From JAXDMK01 sp963790325 (GTDB lineage: Bacteria > Actinomycetota > Acidimicrobiia > Acidimicrobiales > AC-14): a stretch of DNA of 64,000 nucleotides. The notes under the pieces were generated by a model. The model did no database searches and was not told the DNA's origin. It was given only the letters and a program-made list of their open reading frames with translations. Both the position numbers and the translations under genes were made by a program. Below, in pieces: positions 24,368-32,289 of this stretch (positions are counted from its first letter, which is position 1; each line of letters starts with the position of its first letter). The stretch lies in NCBI GenBank assembly GCA_963790325.1, contig CAWBNY010000003.1, positions 496,001 to 560,000 of the forward strand, read 5' to 3'.

Positions 24368-25407
24368 GATCCGGCCTCGGCCGTGGGCGGCTCCAGGAGC
24401 TGGCGGACCTCGGGGTCGTCCATGTTGTCCTTGTCCGCCACCACCGCTCCCGGATCGAGCACCCGGGGTGGGATGCGGTTCACGGTGGCCATCCCCGCCT
24501 GGAGCACGCCCTGGTAGCCGAAGAAATACGGGTTCTGCACCACCAGGGCGTCGATGGAGCCGTCGGCCAGGGCCGCGTTCTCCTGGGGATCGGAGTCGAA
24601 GGCCACCACCGGGACGCGCTCGGACGCGTTGTTGTCCTTGATGGCCCGGGCTGCCCCCACCCCGGACGTGTTGTTGTCGGCGAACACCCCGAGCAGGTCG
24701 GAGTTGGCGGTCAGGGCGTCGTTGACCTGGGCCGCAGCGGTGTTGATGTCGTTGTTGTTGAAACGCTGGAGCGACGAGTCGACGTTGGGGCAGCCCTCGG
24801 CCAGGCCCTGCCGGAAGCCGGCGTCCCGGTCGACGAGGGACTGGATGCCCGCCACCGACGACTCGACCAGCACCTTGCCGCTCGTCCTGTTCTGGGCCTT
24901 GAGGAGGTCGCACATCCGGCGCCCCGCCTGCTGGCCGGCCTTGACGTTGTCGGTGCCGATGAAGCCCTCCGACTCGGTGGTGACGGCGGTGTCGACGGTG
25001 ATCACCCGGATCCCCGCCGCCCGGGCCCGGTCGATGGCCGAGTTGAGGGCCGAGGACGAGTTGGGGGCGATGACGATGCCGTCGACACCCCTCGAGATCG
25101 AGTTCTCGACGAGCTGCACCTGCTCGTCGATGTTGGTCTCCGACGTCGGCCCGAAGGTGCTCACCGACAATCCGAAGTCGCCGCCCGCCTGCTTGGAGCC
25201 GGCCAGCATCACCTGCCAGAAGGAGGAGTCGCTGGCCTTGATGATCACGTCGATCCTCTTGCCGCCGGCCGCGCCGCCGGCTCCTCCCCCTCCCCCGCCG
25301 TCTCCCGGCGATCCGGTGGCCCGCCCGGCCACCACCCCGAGGACGGCGGCGACCAGCGCGATGGCGGCCACCAGGGAGAGGGAGAAGACGGTTCGGGTCC
25401 TGGCCAT
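24364..25407 (-). CDS. Sugar ABC transporter substrate-binding protein
   Basis: 347 residues. An N-terminal membrane anchor or signal (TVFSLSLVAAIALVAAVLGVV) is followed by a Gly-rich linker and a type I periplasmic-binding fold (IDVIIKASDSSFWQVMLAGS, GIRVITVDTAVTTESEGFIG, VPVVAFDSDPQENAALADGS). No lipobox Cys is present, unlike most actinobacterial binding proteins, so it is either anchored by an uncleaved helix or released. The ligand is probably a monosaccharide. It is first in the importer operon. GGCCATTTGGCC at 25474-25485 lies upstream. Confidence 0.88.
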   Translation of the reverse strand: MARTRTVFSLSLVAAIALVAAVLGVVAGRATGSPGDGGGGGGAGGAAGGKRIDVIIKASDSSFWQVMLAGSKQAGGDFGLSVSTFGPTSETNIDEQVQLVENSISRGVDGIVIAPNSSSALNSAIDRARAAGIRVITVDTAVTTESEGFIGTDNVKAGQQAGRRMCDLLKAQNRTSGKVLVESSVAGIQSLVDRDAGFRQGLAEGCPNVDSSLQRFNNNDINTAAAQVNDALTANSDLLGVFADNNTSGVGAARAIKDNNASERVPVVAFDSDPQENAALADGSIDALVVQNPYFFGYQGVLQAGMATVNRIPPRVLDPGAVVADKDNMDDPEVRQLLEPPTAEAGS

Positions 25408-25497
25408 CCGGGATGTGACCTCCGATGTCGATTCGGTGCCCGCATCCTGACCCCTCGGTCAACGGATGGGAAGGGCCATTTGGCCAAGGGGGATCGA

Positions 25498-26250
25498 TCA
25501 GCGGTACATGAGCGAGCCCGGGGTGGTGAGCAGCTCCCCCGTCTCCAGCCACGTCTTGAGGCCGGACAGGATCATGGGCCAGCCGCCGTAGAGCTGGTCG
25601 TTGGCGCCCTCCCGCAGCTGGTCGTGGGTGACGAGCAGCCGGCACGAGTCGCCGACGGGCTCGATCTCCCAGGTGACCCGCGACGTCCCCTCGGCCACGA
25701 CGTCGTCGCCCCACCGGGCGGTGAAGGTCTGGACCAGCCGCCGGGGCGGGTCGACCTCGAGGTTGGTGCCCTCGACCAGCGCCCCCTCCGCCCGGGGGTT
25801 GGTGAGCCGGTACTCGGACCCGGGCGTCCAGTCCGACGTCACCCGGTTGCCGAACTGGTACTTGCTGCGCGTCTCGGCGTCGGTGATGGCCGACCACAGC
25901 CGCTCGGGCGTGGTGCGGATGTAGATCTCGAACACCTTCTCCATCTCTCGCTCCAGTTCTCGTTTGAGGCCGCTGAGGCCGGCGGCCCACGGCTCGGCGT
26001 ACTTGCTCACCCACCGGTCGTGGACGAGGCGGATCGGAACCGGGTTCAGGTAGTGGAGCTTCTCCCGCCCCCGGCGCCGGGTCACCACCAGGCCCGCCTC
26101 CTCGAGCAGCCTCAGGTGCTTCATCACACCGAAGCGGGTCATCACGAACCGCTCCTCGAGGGCGCTCAGGGTCTGGCCGTCCTGGCGGAAGAGCTCGTCC
26201 AGCAGCCTGCGCCGGGTGGGATCGGCCAGGGCCTTGAACACATCGTCCAC
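25498..26250 (-). CDS. ArsR-type regulator fused to an AHSA1/SRPBCC domain
   Basis: 250 residues. Residues 1-90 form an ArsR winged helix (VFKALADPTRRRLLDELF, MTRFGVMKHLRLLEEAGLVV, RRRGREKLHYLNP). Residues 105-245 form an AHSA1-like ligand-binding fold (VFEIYIRTTPERLWSAITDA, WEIEPVGDSCRLLVTHDQL). The two are usually encoded by separate adjacent genes; here they are one protein that could sense a ligand directly. GTG at 26250 was chosen because it lies 7 bases after a TATCGT -10 box. An in-frame GTG at 26280 lies inside the operator, upstream of the likely transcription start. Confidence 0.82.
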   Translation of the reverse strand: MDDVFKALADPTRRRLLDELFRQDGQTLSALEERFVMTRFGVMKHLRLLEEAGLVVTRRRGREKLHYLNPVPIRLVHDRWVSKYAEPWAAGLSGLKRELEREMEKVFEIYIRTTPERLWSAITDAETRSKYQFGNRVTSDWTPGSEYRLTNPRAEGALVEGTNLEVDPPRRLVQTFTARWGDDVVAEGTSRVTWEIEPVGDSCRLLVTHDQLREGANDQLYGGWPMILSGLKTWLETGELLTTPGSLMYR

Positions 26251-26257
26251 GCCGGCG

Positions 26258-26287
26258 ACGATACGTGACCGATTAGTCACATGTCAA
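26258..26287 (-). promoter_or_regulatory. Promoter and palindromic operator of the ArsR-SRPBCC gene
   Basis: Reading the minus strand: TTGACA (26287-26282), an 18-base spacer, then TATCGT (26263-26258), seven bases before the GTG. The spacer contains the inverted repeat GTGAC-N6-GTCAC at 26265-26280. An operator between -35 and -10 implies repression, and the short distance to the GTG implies a leaderless mRNA. Confidence 0.7.
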
Positions 26288-26290
26288 CGG

Positions 26291-27511
26291 TCAATCAGGC
26301 AGCATCGGCATGGTCAGGCCCGGGCCCCGCCCGACGAGGACGGCCCGGGTGACCGACGACGTCCCGAAACGGGCGCGCACGTCGTCGAGGGCCAGGTCGA
26401 GGGCGGCCGCATCGACCCCGCCGAAGGGCAGCGGGAGCTGCACCGCCCCCCCGTCGTCGAGGTTGGTGACCGACACCCCGATCAGGGTGATGCCCTTCTC
26501 GTCTATGAGCGGAGTGGCGGTGGCCAGCAGGGCCCGGGCCACGGAGAGCACGGCGGAGGTGTCGGCGGTGGCCCGGGGCAGGGTGTGGGAGCGGGTGGCC
26601 CGGGTGGAGTCGTCGAAGCGCAGGCGGAGGACGATGGTGCGCCCCACCCGGCGGGCGGCCCGCATCCGCCGGGTGACCCGGTCGACGAGTGCGACGAGTG
26701 ACGCGTCGACGTCTTCGTCCGTCTTCGACCTCCAGCCGAGGGCGTGTTGCGACCCCATCGAGCGCCGCCGGCGGCCGACGTCCACCGGCCGGGGGTCGCG
26801 GTTGTGGGCCAGGGCGTGGAGGTGCCGCCCCGAGCCCTTCCCCAGGATCGACACCAGCGCCTCCTCGGGCAGGGCGGCCACCTCGCCCACGGTGAGGATG
26901 CCGCGGTTCCGGAGCTTGGCCCCCGTGATCGGCCCCACGCCCCAGAGCCGCTCCACCGGCAGCGGGTGGAGGAACGCCAGCTCCCGGTCGGGCGGCACGA
27001 CCAGCAGCCCGTCGGGCTTGGCCACCCCGCTGGCCACCTTGGCCAGGAACTTGGTGCGGGCCACGCCCACCGTGATGGGCAGGTCGACCCGCCGCCTCAC
27101 CTCGTCCCGCAGGCGGACGGCGATCTCGGTGGGCGTCCCCCGCAGCCGGCCGAGGCCGCCCACGTCGAGGAAGGCCTCGTCGACGGAGATGCCCTCGACC
27201 AGCGGGGAGGTGTCGTCGAACACCGCGAAGACGGCCCTGCTCGCCTCCGTGTAGGCGTCCATCCGGGGCGAGACCACCACCGCCCACGGGCACAGTCGCC
27301 GGGCCTGGGCCCCGCCCATGGCGCTGCGGACGCCGTAGGCCTTGGCCTCGTAGCTGGCGGCCAGCACCACTCCCCCGCCGACGATCACCGGCCGTCCCCG
27401 CAGGTGGGGGTGATCACGCTGCTCAACCGAGGCGTAGAACGAGTCGAGGTCGGCGTGGAGGATGGTGGCCCCGTGCGGTGCGGCCCCGCCCCCACTGACA
27501 TCGTCCGGCAT
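26291..27511 (-). CDS. dinB: DNA polymerase IV (Y-family, DinB)
   Basis: 406 residues. The catalytic motifs are HADLDSFYASVEQRD and GISVDEAFLDVGG. The helix-hairpin-helix is LWGVGPITGAKLRNRGI, and the little-finger domain follows at about 240-350. It copies past damaged bases with low fidelity. The C-terminus lacks a clear beta-clamp QLxLF motif, although VQLPLPF near 360 may serve. The LexA-type box ends at the start codon, so SOS induction is expected. ATG at 27511 is the first in-frame start. Confidence 0.92.
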   Translation of the reverse strand: MPDDVSGGGAAPHGATILHADLDSFYASVEQRDHPHLRGRPVIVGGGVVLAASYEAKAYGVRSAMGGAQARRLCPWAVVVSPRMDAYTEASRAVFAVFDDTSPLVEGISVDEAFLDVGGLGRLRGTPTEIAVRLRDEVRRRVDLPITVGVARTKFLAKVASGVAKPDGLLVVPPDRELAFLHPLPVERLWGVGPITGAKLRNRGILTVGEVAALPEEALVSILGKGSGRHLHALAHNRDPRPVDVGRRRRSMGSQHALGWRSKTDEDVDASLVALVDRVTRRMRAARRVGRTIVLRLRFDDSTRATRSHTLPRATADTSAVLSVARALLATATPLIDEKGITLIGVSVTNLDDGGAVQLPLPFGGVDAAALDLALDDVRARFGTSSVTRAVLVGRGPGLTMPMLPD

Positions 27512-27526
27512 CGAACGTATGTTCCC
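27511..27526 (-). promoter_or_regulatory. LexA (SOS) box upstream of dinB
   Basis: TCGAACGTATGTTCCC matches the actinobacterial SOS box TCGAAC-N4-GTTCGA with two changes at the end. It touches the dinB start codon and contains a TACGTT -10-like hexamer (27515-27520, minus strand). LexA would therefore cover the core promoter. Confidence 0.75.
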
Positions 27527-27568
27527 ACACGGTGACGAACGGTCGGCGCTGCGCTTCCGACGGCGAGC

Positions 27569-28531
27569 TCAGCGGCGGGGCGGCGGCTGATCGACGACGA
27601 TCGGGCGGCCGGCGGCGAAGCCGACGCGGGCGATCCGCAACGACCGGGCACCACCGTGCTCGTACCCGACCGCGCCCGGCGTCCACCCGTGGTAGGCCAT
27701 GCGCAGGTCACCCTCGTGGTCGAGGAAGAACTCCTGGCCGCCGGGGCCGTGGGCGGCCTCGCCCGACCGAAGCCACGGCCGCGCCCGGGTCCGCTTCCGG
27801 AACGGCCCCGTGGGCGCATCGGCGATGGCGAAGCCCACCGAGTACCGTGCCGACGCCCACCCGTTGGCCGAGTAGAAGAGGTAGTAGCGGCCGCCGGCCC
27901 GCACCATCGCCGGCGCCTCGATGAGGGGCCGCTCCCACTCCCGGTCGTGGCGCAGCAGCTCGGTCGGGATGCCCGCCAGGGCCCGGCCGTCCTCCGTCAA
28001 CGGCTGGATCCACAGGCTCGACGGCCGTCTGACGGCGTTGTCCTCGCTCTTCCACAGCAGGTAGGCGGTGCCGTCGTCGTCGACGAAGGGACTGGGGTCG
28101 ATCGACCCGCCCCGGTCGAGTTGGAACACGAGCGGCCCGCGGGACTCGTCCGTGAACGGCCCCTCGGGACGGCGGGCGCGGCCCGAGGAGATCGCCTGCC
28201 GGTCCGACGCCGGCTCCCGCAGCACGTAGTACAGGACGTACTCGCCCCCCCGGGCCAGCACCACGGGTGACCACGTCCGGCCCCCACCGGCCCACGCCGG
28301 CAGCGCGGCCAGGGCGTCCCCCAGGTGCTCCCAGGTGGCCAGGTCGGGCGACCGCATGACCTGGACGTTCCGCTCGCCGACCTGGGTGGCGTAGGCGTAG
28401 TAGGTGCCGTCCACGTGCAGGACGAACGGGTCGGCGAAATCTCCCGGGTGAACCGGCTGGCCCCCGGCCCGGTGGCTGCGCCGGGTCAGGCGGAGCGACC
28501 AACCCCGGAGGAACGCGCCGACGGTGCTCAC
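27569..28531 (-). CDS. Glycoside hydrolase family 43-like protein
   Basis: About 320 residues forming a five-bladed beta-propeller. GDFADPFVLHVDGTYYAYAT carries the general-base Asp, SIDPSPFVDDDGTAYLLW the central Asp, and LIEAPAMVRAGGRYYLFYS the acid Glu. Such enzymes release arabinose or xylose from plant or microbial polysaccharides. No signal peptide is seen, so it probably acts on imported oligosaccharides. GTG at 28531 is used; GTG or ATG codons up to 28561 are alternatives. Confidence 0.82.
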   Translation of the reverse strand: MSTVGAFLRGWSLRLTRRSHRAGGQPVHPGDFADPFVLHVDGTYYAYATQVGERNVQVMRSPDLATWEHLGDALAALPAWAGGGRTWSPVVLARGGEYVLYYVLREPASDRQAISSGRARRPEGPFTDESRGPLVFQLDRGGSIDPSPFVDDDGTAYLLWKSEDNAVRRPSSLWIQPLTEDGRALAGIPTELLRHDREWERPLIEAPAMVRAGGRYYLFYSANGWASARYSVGFAIADAPTGPFRKRTRARPWLRSGEAAHGPGGQEFFLDHEGDLRMAYHGWTPGAVGYEHGGARSLRIARVGFAAGRPIVVDQPPPRR

Positions 28532-28695
28532 CGGGCCCCATTCTTCCCCGACCGGCCACATCCCGGCCTCCGGCGACGTCGTCCGCCCTCACGACGACGG
28601 ACCCTGTCGACGACCTCGAACGTGCCATCGCCCTCGCCGCCCGCCACCGCCACGGCGTGCCGAGGCCACCGTGGCCCCGGTGGCAGAATCGGTTG

Positions 28696-28980
28696 ATGAC
28701 TACGGCCGTGGGTCGGGTGGCAGGCATCCTGCAGGAGGCGGCCGAGACCCACCACACCGTCTACCGGATCACCGACGGCGACGACGACGATTGGGCGTCG
28801 TGGTACTCGGACTGGCTGCTCAACCTGTCCGAGCTGCCCGCCGTGCTCGGCCGCCGCCCGGTCCGCAGCGAGCTGACCTGGCTCCTCGTCCAGCTCGGCC
28901 ACGACTACGCCGCCCAGCCAGCCGCCGACCGGTGGCAGGACTGGTACGCCGAGCGGCTGGTCGCCCACTTCGGCCCGTAA
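28696..28980 (+). CDS. Conserved small protein of unknown function, 94 residues
   Basis: The sequence is acidic and Trp-rich: TTAVGRVAGILQEAAETHHT, DDDDWASWYSDWLLNLSELP, ELTWLLVQLGHDYAAQPAAD and WQDWYAERLVAHFG. It looks like a compact helical protein. I have seen similar small proteins in actinobacteria but cannot name a function. ATG at 28696 fits the start of similarity. It is divergent from the GH43 gene. Confidence 0.6.
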   Translation: MTTAVGRVAGILQEAAETHHTVYRITDGDDDDWASWYSDWLLNLSELPAVLGRRPVRSELTWLLVQLGHDYAAQPAADRWQDWYAERLVAHFGP

Positions 28981-29126
28981 CCACCGAGTCATCCGGGGCC
29001 GGGACGATGCCGGCCGGCCGAACTCGTCGCCGCCTCGCACGGCGAGGTCCGGACGAACGAGAATGGGATATACAGGAGATCGAGTACTCGTCTTCCCGGT
29101 CGGACGTCCGCAGGTTCGGAGGCTTG

Positions 29127-29897
29127 GTGTTGGTCACACGCTGCACGGCGCGATCCCGGCTGACGATGGCGATGTCGGCCATGGCGCTGGTGACCACCCT
29201 CGCCGCCTGCTCGGCGGTGAAGAACCTCGCCACCGGCGAGTGCACCGGCGACAAGCCGTTCGTCCTGGTGATGGTCGACGGCTCGTCCACCCAGAACGAC
29301 CCCGCCCTGATCGCAGAGCAGGTGGACGTGGTCGAGTCCGTCGCCCGACGGACGAGCGAGGAGTGCGGCCGGCTGCGGGTCGAGCGCTTCCGCGGCTCGG
29401 CCAGCGACGTCGACGCCATCCTCGACCGCGACGTCACCCCCGAGGGGGCAACCTCCAGCAACCGCGACCGCAATCGGGACGAGCTGCTGGAGGAGGTCCG
29501 CCAGGAGGTGGAGGCGGGCATGGCCGCCGCCCCCGCCGAGGGGGGCAGCGATCCCGTGGGCGCCATGGGCCGGGGCGCCCGCCTCCTCGGGCAGGACGAT
29601 CGCGAGCACAAGCAGCTGATCATGGTCACCGACGGGGTCCAGTCGAGCCAGCCCAACCTGGCCACCGAGGAGCTCACCGCGGCCACGGCCAAGAGCTTCG
29701 TCGACCAGGCCGGCACCCTCCCCGACCTCTCGGGCATCGACCTGGTCGTCACCGGCGTGGGCCGGGTATCGGGCGCTCAGCCCCCCTCGTCCTACATCAA
29801 CGGCCTGGTCGCCTTCTACGAGGAGGTGTGCAGCCGGGCCGGGGCCGCGTCGTGTCGGGTCGTCGACGCCCTCCTCCTGCCCGGGGGCGGCGGTTGA
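29127..29897 (+). CDS. Lipoprotein with von Willebrand A-like fold
   Basis: 256 residues. The signal peptide ends in a lipobox (VTTLAAC). The mature protein begins GDKPFVLVMVDGSSTQNDPA and later has KQLIMVTDGVQSSQPNL and GIDLVVTGVGRV, the strand order of a vWA domain. The MIDAS motif DxSxS is changed to DGSST. Cys pairs (ECGRL, EVCSRAGAASC) may form disulfides. GGAGG precedes several possible starts; GTG at 29127 is used. The stop overlaps the next gene's TTG (TTGA). An adhesion or complex-assembly role at the outer face of the membrane is inferred. Confidence 0.75.
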   Translation: MLVTRCTARSRLTMAMSAMALVTTLAACSAVKNLATGECTGDKPFVLVMVDGSSTQNDPALIAEQVDVVESVARRTSEECGRLRVERFRGSASDVDAILDRDVTPEGATSSNRDRNRDELLEEVRQEVEAGMAAAPAEGGSDPVGAMGRGARLLGQDDREHKQLIMVTDGVQSSQPNLATEELTAATAKSFVDQAGTLPDLSGIDLVVTGVGRVSGAQPPSSYINGLVAFYEEVCSRAGAASCRVVDALLLPGGGG

Positions 29898-31675
29898 GCT
29901 CCCTGTCCTGGGACTACCCGTCCCCGGTCACCAACCCGAGCGCCGACGACGACTCGGTCGAGACCAACGGTTCCGAGGGGCATGACGACACCGCCCAGAT
30001 CGAGCCGGAGCCGTCGGTCGACGACATCGAGACCTTGGAACGGGAGCAACTCGAGCAGTTCGAACTGGAACAGCTGGCCAAGCTGGACGCGCTCGAGGGC
30101 GGGGAGATCGCAGCCCTGGAGCGGGAGCGCGACGAGCTGGAGCAGCTCGAGATGGAGCAGATCGCGGCGCTGGAGGCCCAACGAAACCAGCTGGAGCGCC
30201 AGGCCCTGTCCGAGGCGGCCCAGCTCGAGCGGGAGGAGCAGTCCGAGCGGGACGAGCTGGAAGAGCTCGAACGGGAGCAACTCCGCCAACTCGAGCAGAT
30301 GGCCCGCGACCAGGGCCTACCCATGGATCCGCCGGAACCGGCGCCCGCCCCTAGCCGGCGGGCGGAGCCGAGGCCGAGTCGGGCGCCCGCCGGAACCGCC
30401 GCACCCGCCGTCTCGGCACCCGCCGTCTCGGCACCCGCCGTCTCGGCACCCGCCCCCGCCTCCGCCGCCCCGTGGCGGCCGGGCGCCGACGCCGAGGCCC
30501 GAGCGGCCCAGTTCCTGGCCGAGGCGACGGCCCGGCAGTCCTCCGGCGATGCATCCTCGCTGTCGTCGGGGCCCACGATCGAGCGGCGAGAGCTGAGCGA
30601 ACCGGCCCGGGCCGCCCGCGCCATCGTCGAGCACCGCCATCGCAACCTGGTCGAGGCCAACGCCCTGCTCACCGAGGCGAGGCGGGTCCTGGCGCCGATC
30701 GCCTACCGGGGCCTCTCCGACCGCATCTACCGGCGCCGCAAGATCATCCTCGCCATCGGCGAGGCCGCCAGCCTGGCCGTGGCCTTCTCGGCCGCCTTCG
30801 ACGTCGCCCCGTTGGAAGCGCTGCTGCTCTCCGGCGCCATCGCCCTCGCCTTCGTGATCGCCGGCGACCTGGGCGGCATCCTCCGGATCACAGCCGAGCG
30901 TTCACGGCTGACGGCGGCCATGGACGACGACGCGGTGAACATCGATCCCCGCTACCTCCACATCCTCTACCACGACCACCAACCGTGGCTCTCGATCATC
31001 GGCGGGGTCACCGCCGGCGTCTTCGGCCTGGCCACGGTATCGGTCGGCGTCCTCCGGGCCGCCAACCAGGGCAGCGTCGGACTGGCCGCCGGCCTCGGAC
31101 TGCTCACCGTCAGCCTCGCCATCGCCGCCGGCCTGTCGAGCTGGCAGCACGCCAGCATCGGCTCCGAGATCATCGACCACCTCCAACGGGAGGAGGAGGC
31201 GGCCGCCCGCCGGCTGAAGCGGGCCGCCGCGGCCAGGGTCCTGCGCCGGCCCCAGATCATGGGCTCGGTCCGCTCCGACGAGCTCGACCTGCCGTCCCCG
31301 TCGTCCGACATCGACTGGCCCCCGGCCCTGCCGGCGCCGGACGCGGACTGGGAGACTCCGACCCCGGAGCTGCGGCCGAAGCGGGCCCTCCTGGCCGGGC
31401 GGCCGGCCCGGGCGAAGGCCCCCAAGCGGGAGAAGAGCGGCGGCGGATTGGGTGTGGCCGCGGCCAAGGGGGCCGTCTTCCTGGCCACCCTTCCCGGTCG
31501 GTTCCGCCGCCCGGACAAGGACGCCAAGGCGCCCAAGGCGGCCAAAGCCTCCCGAGCCGATGTCCTCGACGACTCCGACTCGGGTCCGGGCCCGGGCGCG
31601 GGCGGCGAGTCCGCCGGCTCCATCTCCGACATCCAGTTCCGGCCCCCGGTGATCATCCCCAAGAAGTTCGGATGA
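29894..31675 (+). CDS. Coiled-coil membrane protein of a three-gene envelope operon
   Basis: 593 residues. Residues 40-150 are a highly charged Glu/Leu/Gln coiled coil (LEREQLEQFELEQLAKLDAL). A Pro/Ala-rich linker with APAVS repeats follows, then a helical segment and four hydrophobic segments in two pairs (IILAIGEAASLAVAFSAAF, LLLSGAIALAFVIAGDLG, IIGGVTAGVFGLATVSVGVL, AAGLGLLTVSLAIAAGLSSW). The C-terminal 180 residues are basic and disordered-looking, rich in Lys/Ala/Pro. The start is TTG at 29894, overlapping the lipoprotein stop. No family is recognised. The long cytoplasmic coil suggests a scaffold bound to the membrane. Confidence 0.75.
   Translation: MSSLSWDYPSPVTNPSADDDSVETNGSEGHDDTAQIEPEPSVDDIETLEREQLEQFELEQLAKLDALEGGEIAALERERDELEQLEMEQIAALEAQRNQLERQALSEAAQLEREEQSERDELEELEREQLRQLEQMARDQGLPMDPPEPAPAPSRRAEPRPSRAPAGTAAPAVSAPAVSAPAVSAPAPASAAPWRPGADAEARAAQFLAEATARQSSGDASSLSSGPTIERRELSEPARAARAIVEHRHRNLVEANALLTEARRVLAPIAYRGLSDRIYRRRKIILAIGEAASLAVAFSAAFDVAPLEALLLSGAIALAFVIAGDLGGILRITAERSRLTAAMDDDAVNIDPRYLHILYHDHQPWLSIIGGVTAGVFGLATVSVGVLRAANQGSVGLAAGLGLLTVSLAIAAGLSSWQHASIGSEIIDHLQREEEAAARRLKRAAAARVLRRPQIMGSVRSDELDLPSPSSDIDWPPALPAPDADWETPTPELRPKRALLAGRPARAKAPKREKSGGGLGVAAAKGAVFLATLPGRFRRPDKDAKAPKAAKASRADVLDDSDSGPGPGAGGESAGSISDIQFRPPVIIPKKFG
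30401..30445 (+). repeat. Three tandem 15-bp repeats
   Basis: GCACCCGCCGTCTCG occurs three times head to tail within the coiled-coil membrane protein gene, encoding APAVS units in its linker. Exact copies suggest recent slippage. Confidence 0.85.
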
Positions 31676-32253
31676 CCCGCCGGCGGACGATCCTCCTCGC
31701 GCTGGCGGTGGCGGCCACGGCCGGCGGGGCGGGGTGCGGCGGTTCCTCCGACGAGCCGGGGGCCACCGCCACCACCGTCTCCCTGGCTTCGCCGACCACC
31801 GCCTTCGTCGCCACCCCCCGCCCCGGTATGCCGACGGTGCCCACCGGCGACGAGCGCACCATTCCCCGGGCCACCACCAAGGAGGCGGTGATCGAGGGTC
31901 GCCCGGCGGTGATCGTCACCCTGCCCGAGACCGTTCTCTTCGACTTCGGCCAGGCCGACCTGCGGGCCGACGCGGAGCCGTCCCTCCAGGGCGTGGTCGA
32001 CCTGGTCGGCGACCATCCCGGCGCCACCGCCGAGGTCCAGGGCCACACCGACTCGGTGGGATCGGCCGACGTCAACCAGTCGCTCTCCGAGCGGCGGGCC
32101 AAGGTGGTGGCCGACTGGCTGGCCGGCCACGGCGTCGCCCCCGCCGACCTCACCACCGCCGGTTTCGGGTCCACCAAACCGGTCGCCGACAACGCCACCG
32201 CCGAGGGCCGGCAGGCCAACCGCCGGGTCGAGATCGTCGTCCGCCTGGCCTGA
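31672..32253 (+). CDS. OmpA-C-like peptidoglycan-binding lipoprotein
   Basis: 193 residues. The signal peptide ends in a lipobox-like GGAGC. A Thr/Pro/Ala linker leads to an OmpA-C domain: ETVLFDFGQADLRADAEPSL, VQGHTDSVGSADVNQSLSER and TTAGFGSTKPVADNATAEGR, with NRRVEIVV. These carry the Asp and Arg that bind diaminopimelate. It would tie the membrane to peptidoglycan. Its ATG overlaps the upstream stop (ATGA), making it third in the operon. Confidence 0.87.
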   Translation: MTRRRTILLALAVAATAGGAGCGGSSDEPGATATTVSLASPTTAFVATPRPGMPTVPTGDERTIPRATTKEAVIEGRPAVIVTLPETVLFDFGQADLRADAEPSLQGVVDLVGDHPGATAEVQGHTDSVGSADVNQSLSERRAKVVADWLAGHGVAPADLTTAGFGSTKPVADNATAEGRQANRRVEIVVRLA

Positions 32254-32289
32254 CGCGGCAGGCCCGGCGGGGTCATCGGCAAGTGCCGC

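Noticed and set aside
26250..26280. GTG at 26280 as the start of the ArsR-SRPBCC gene
   Set aside because: It lies inside the operator and upstream of the -10 box, so it would not be on the transcript.
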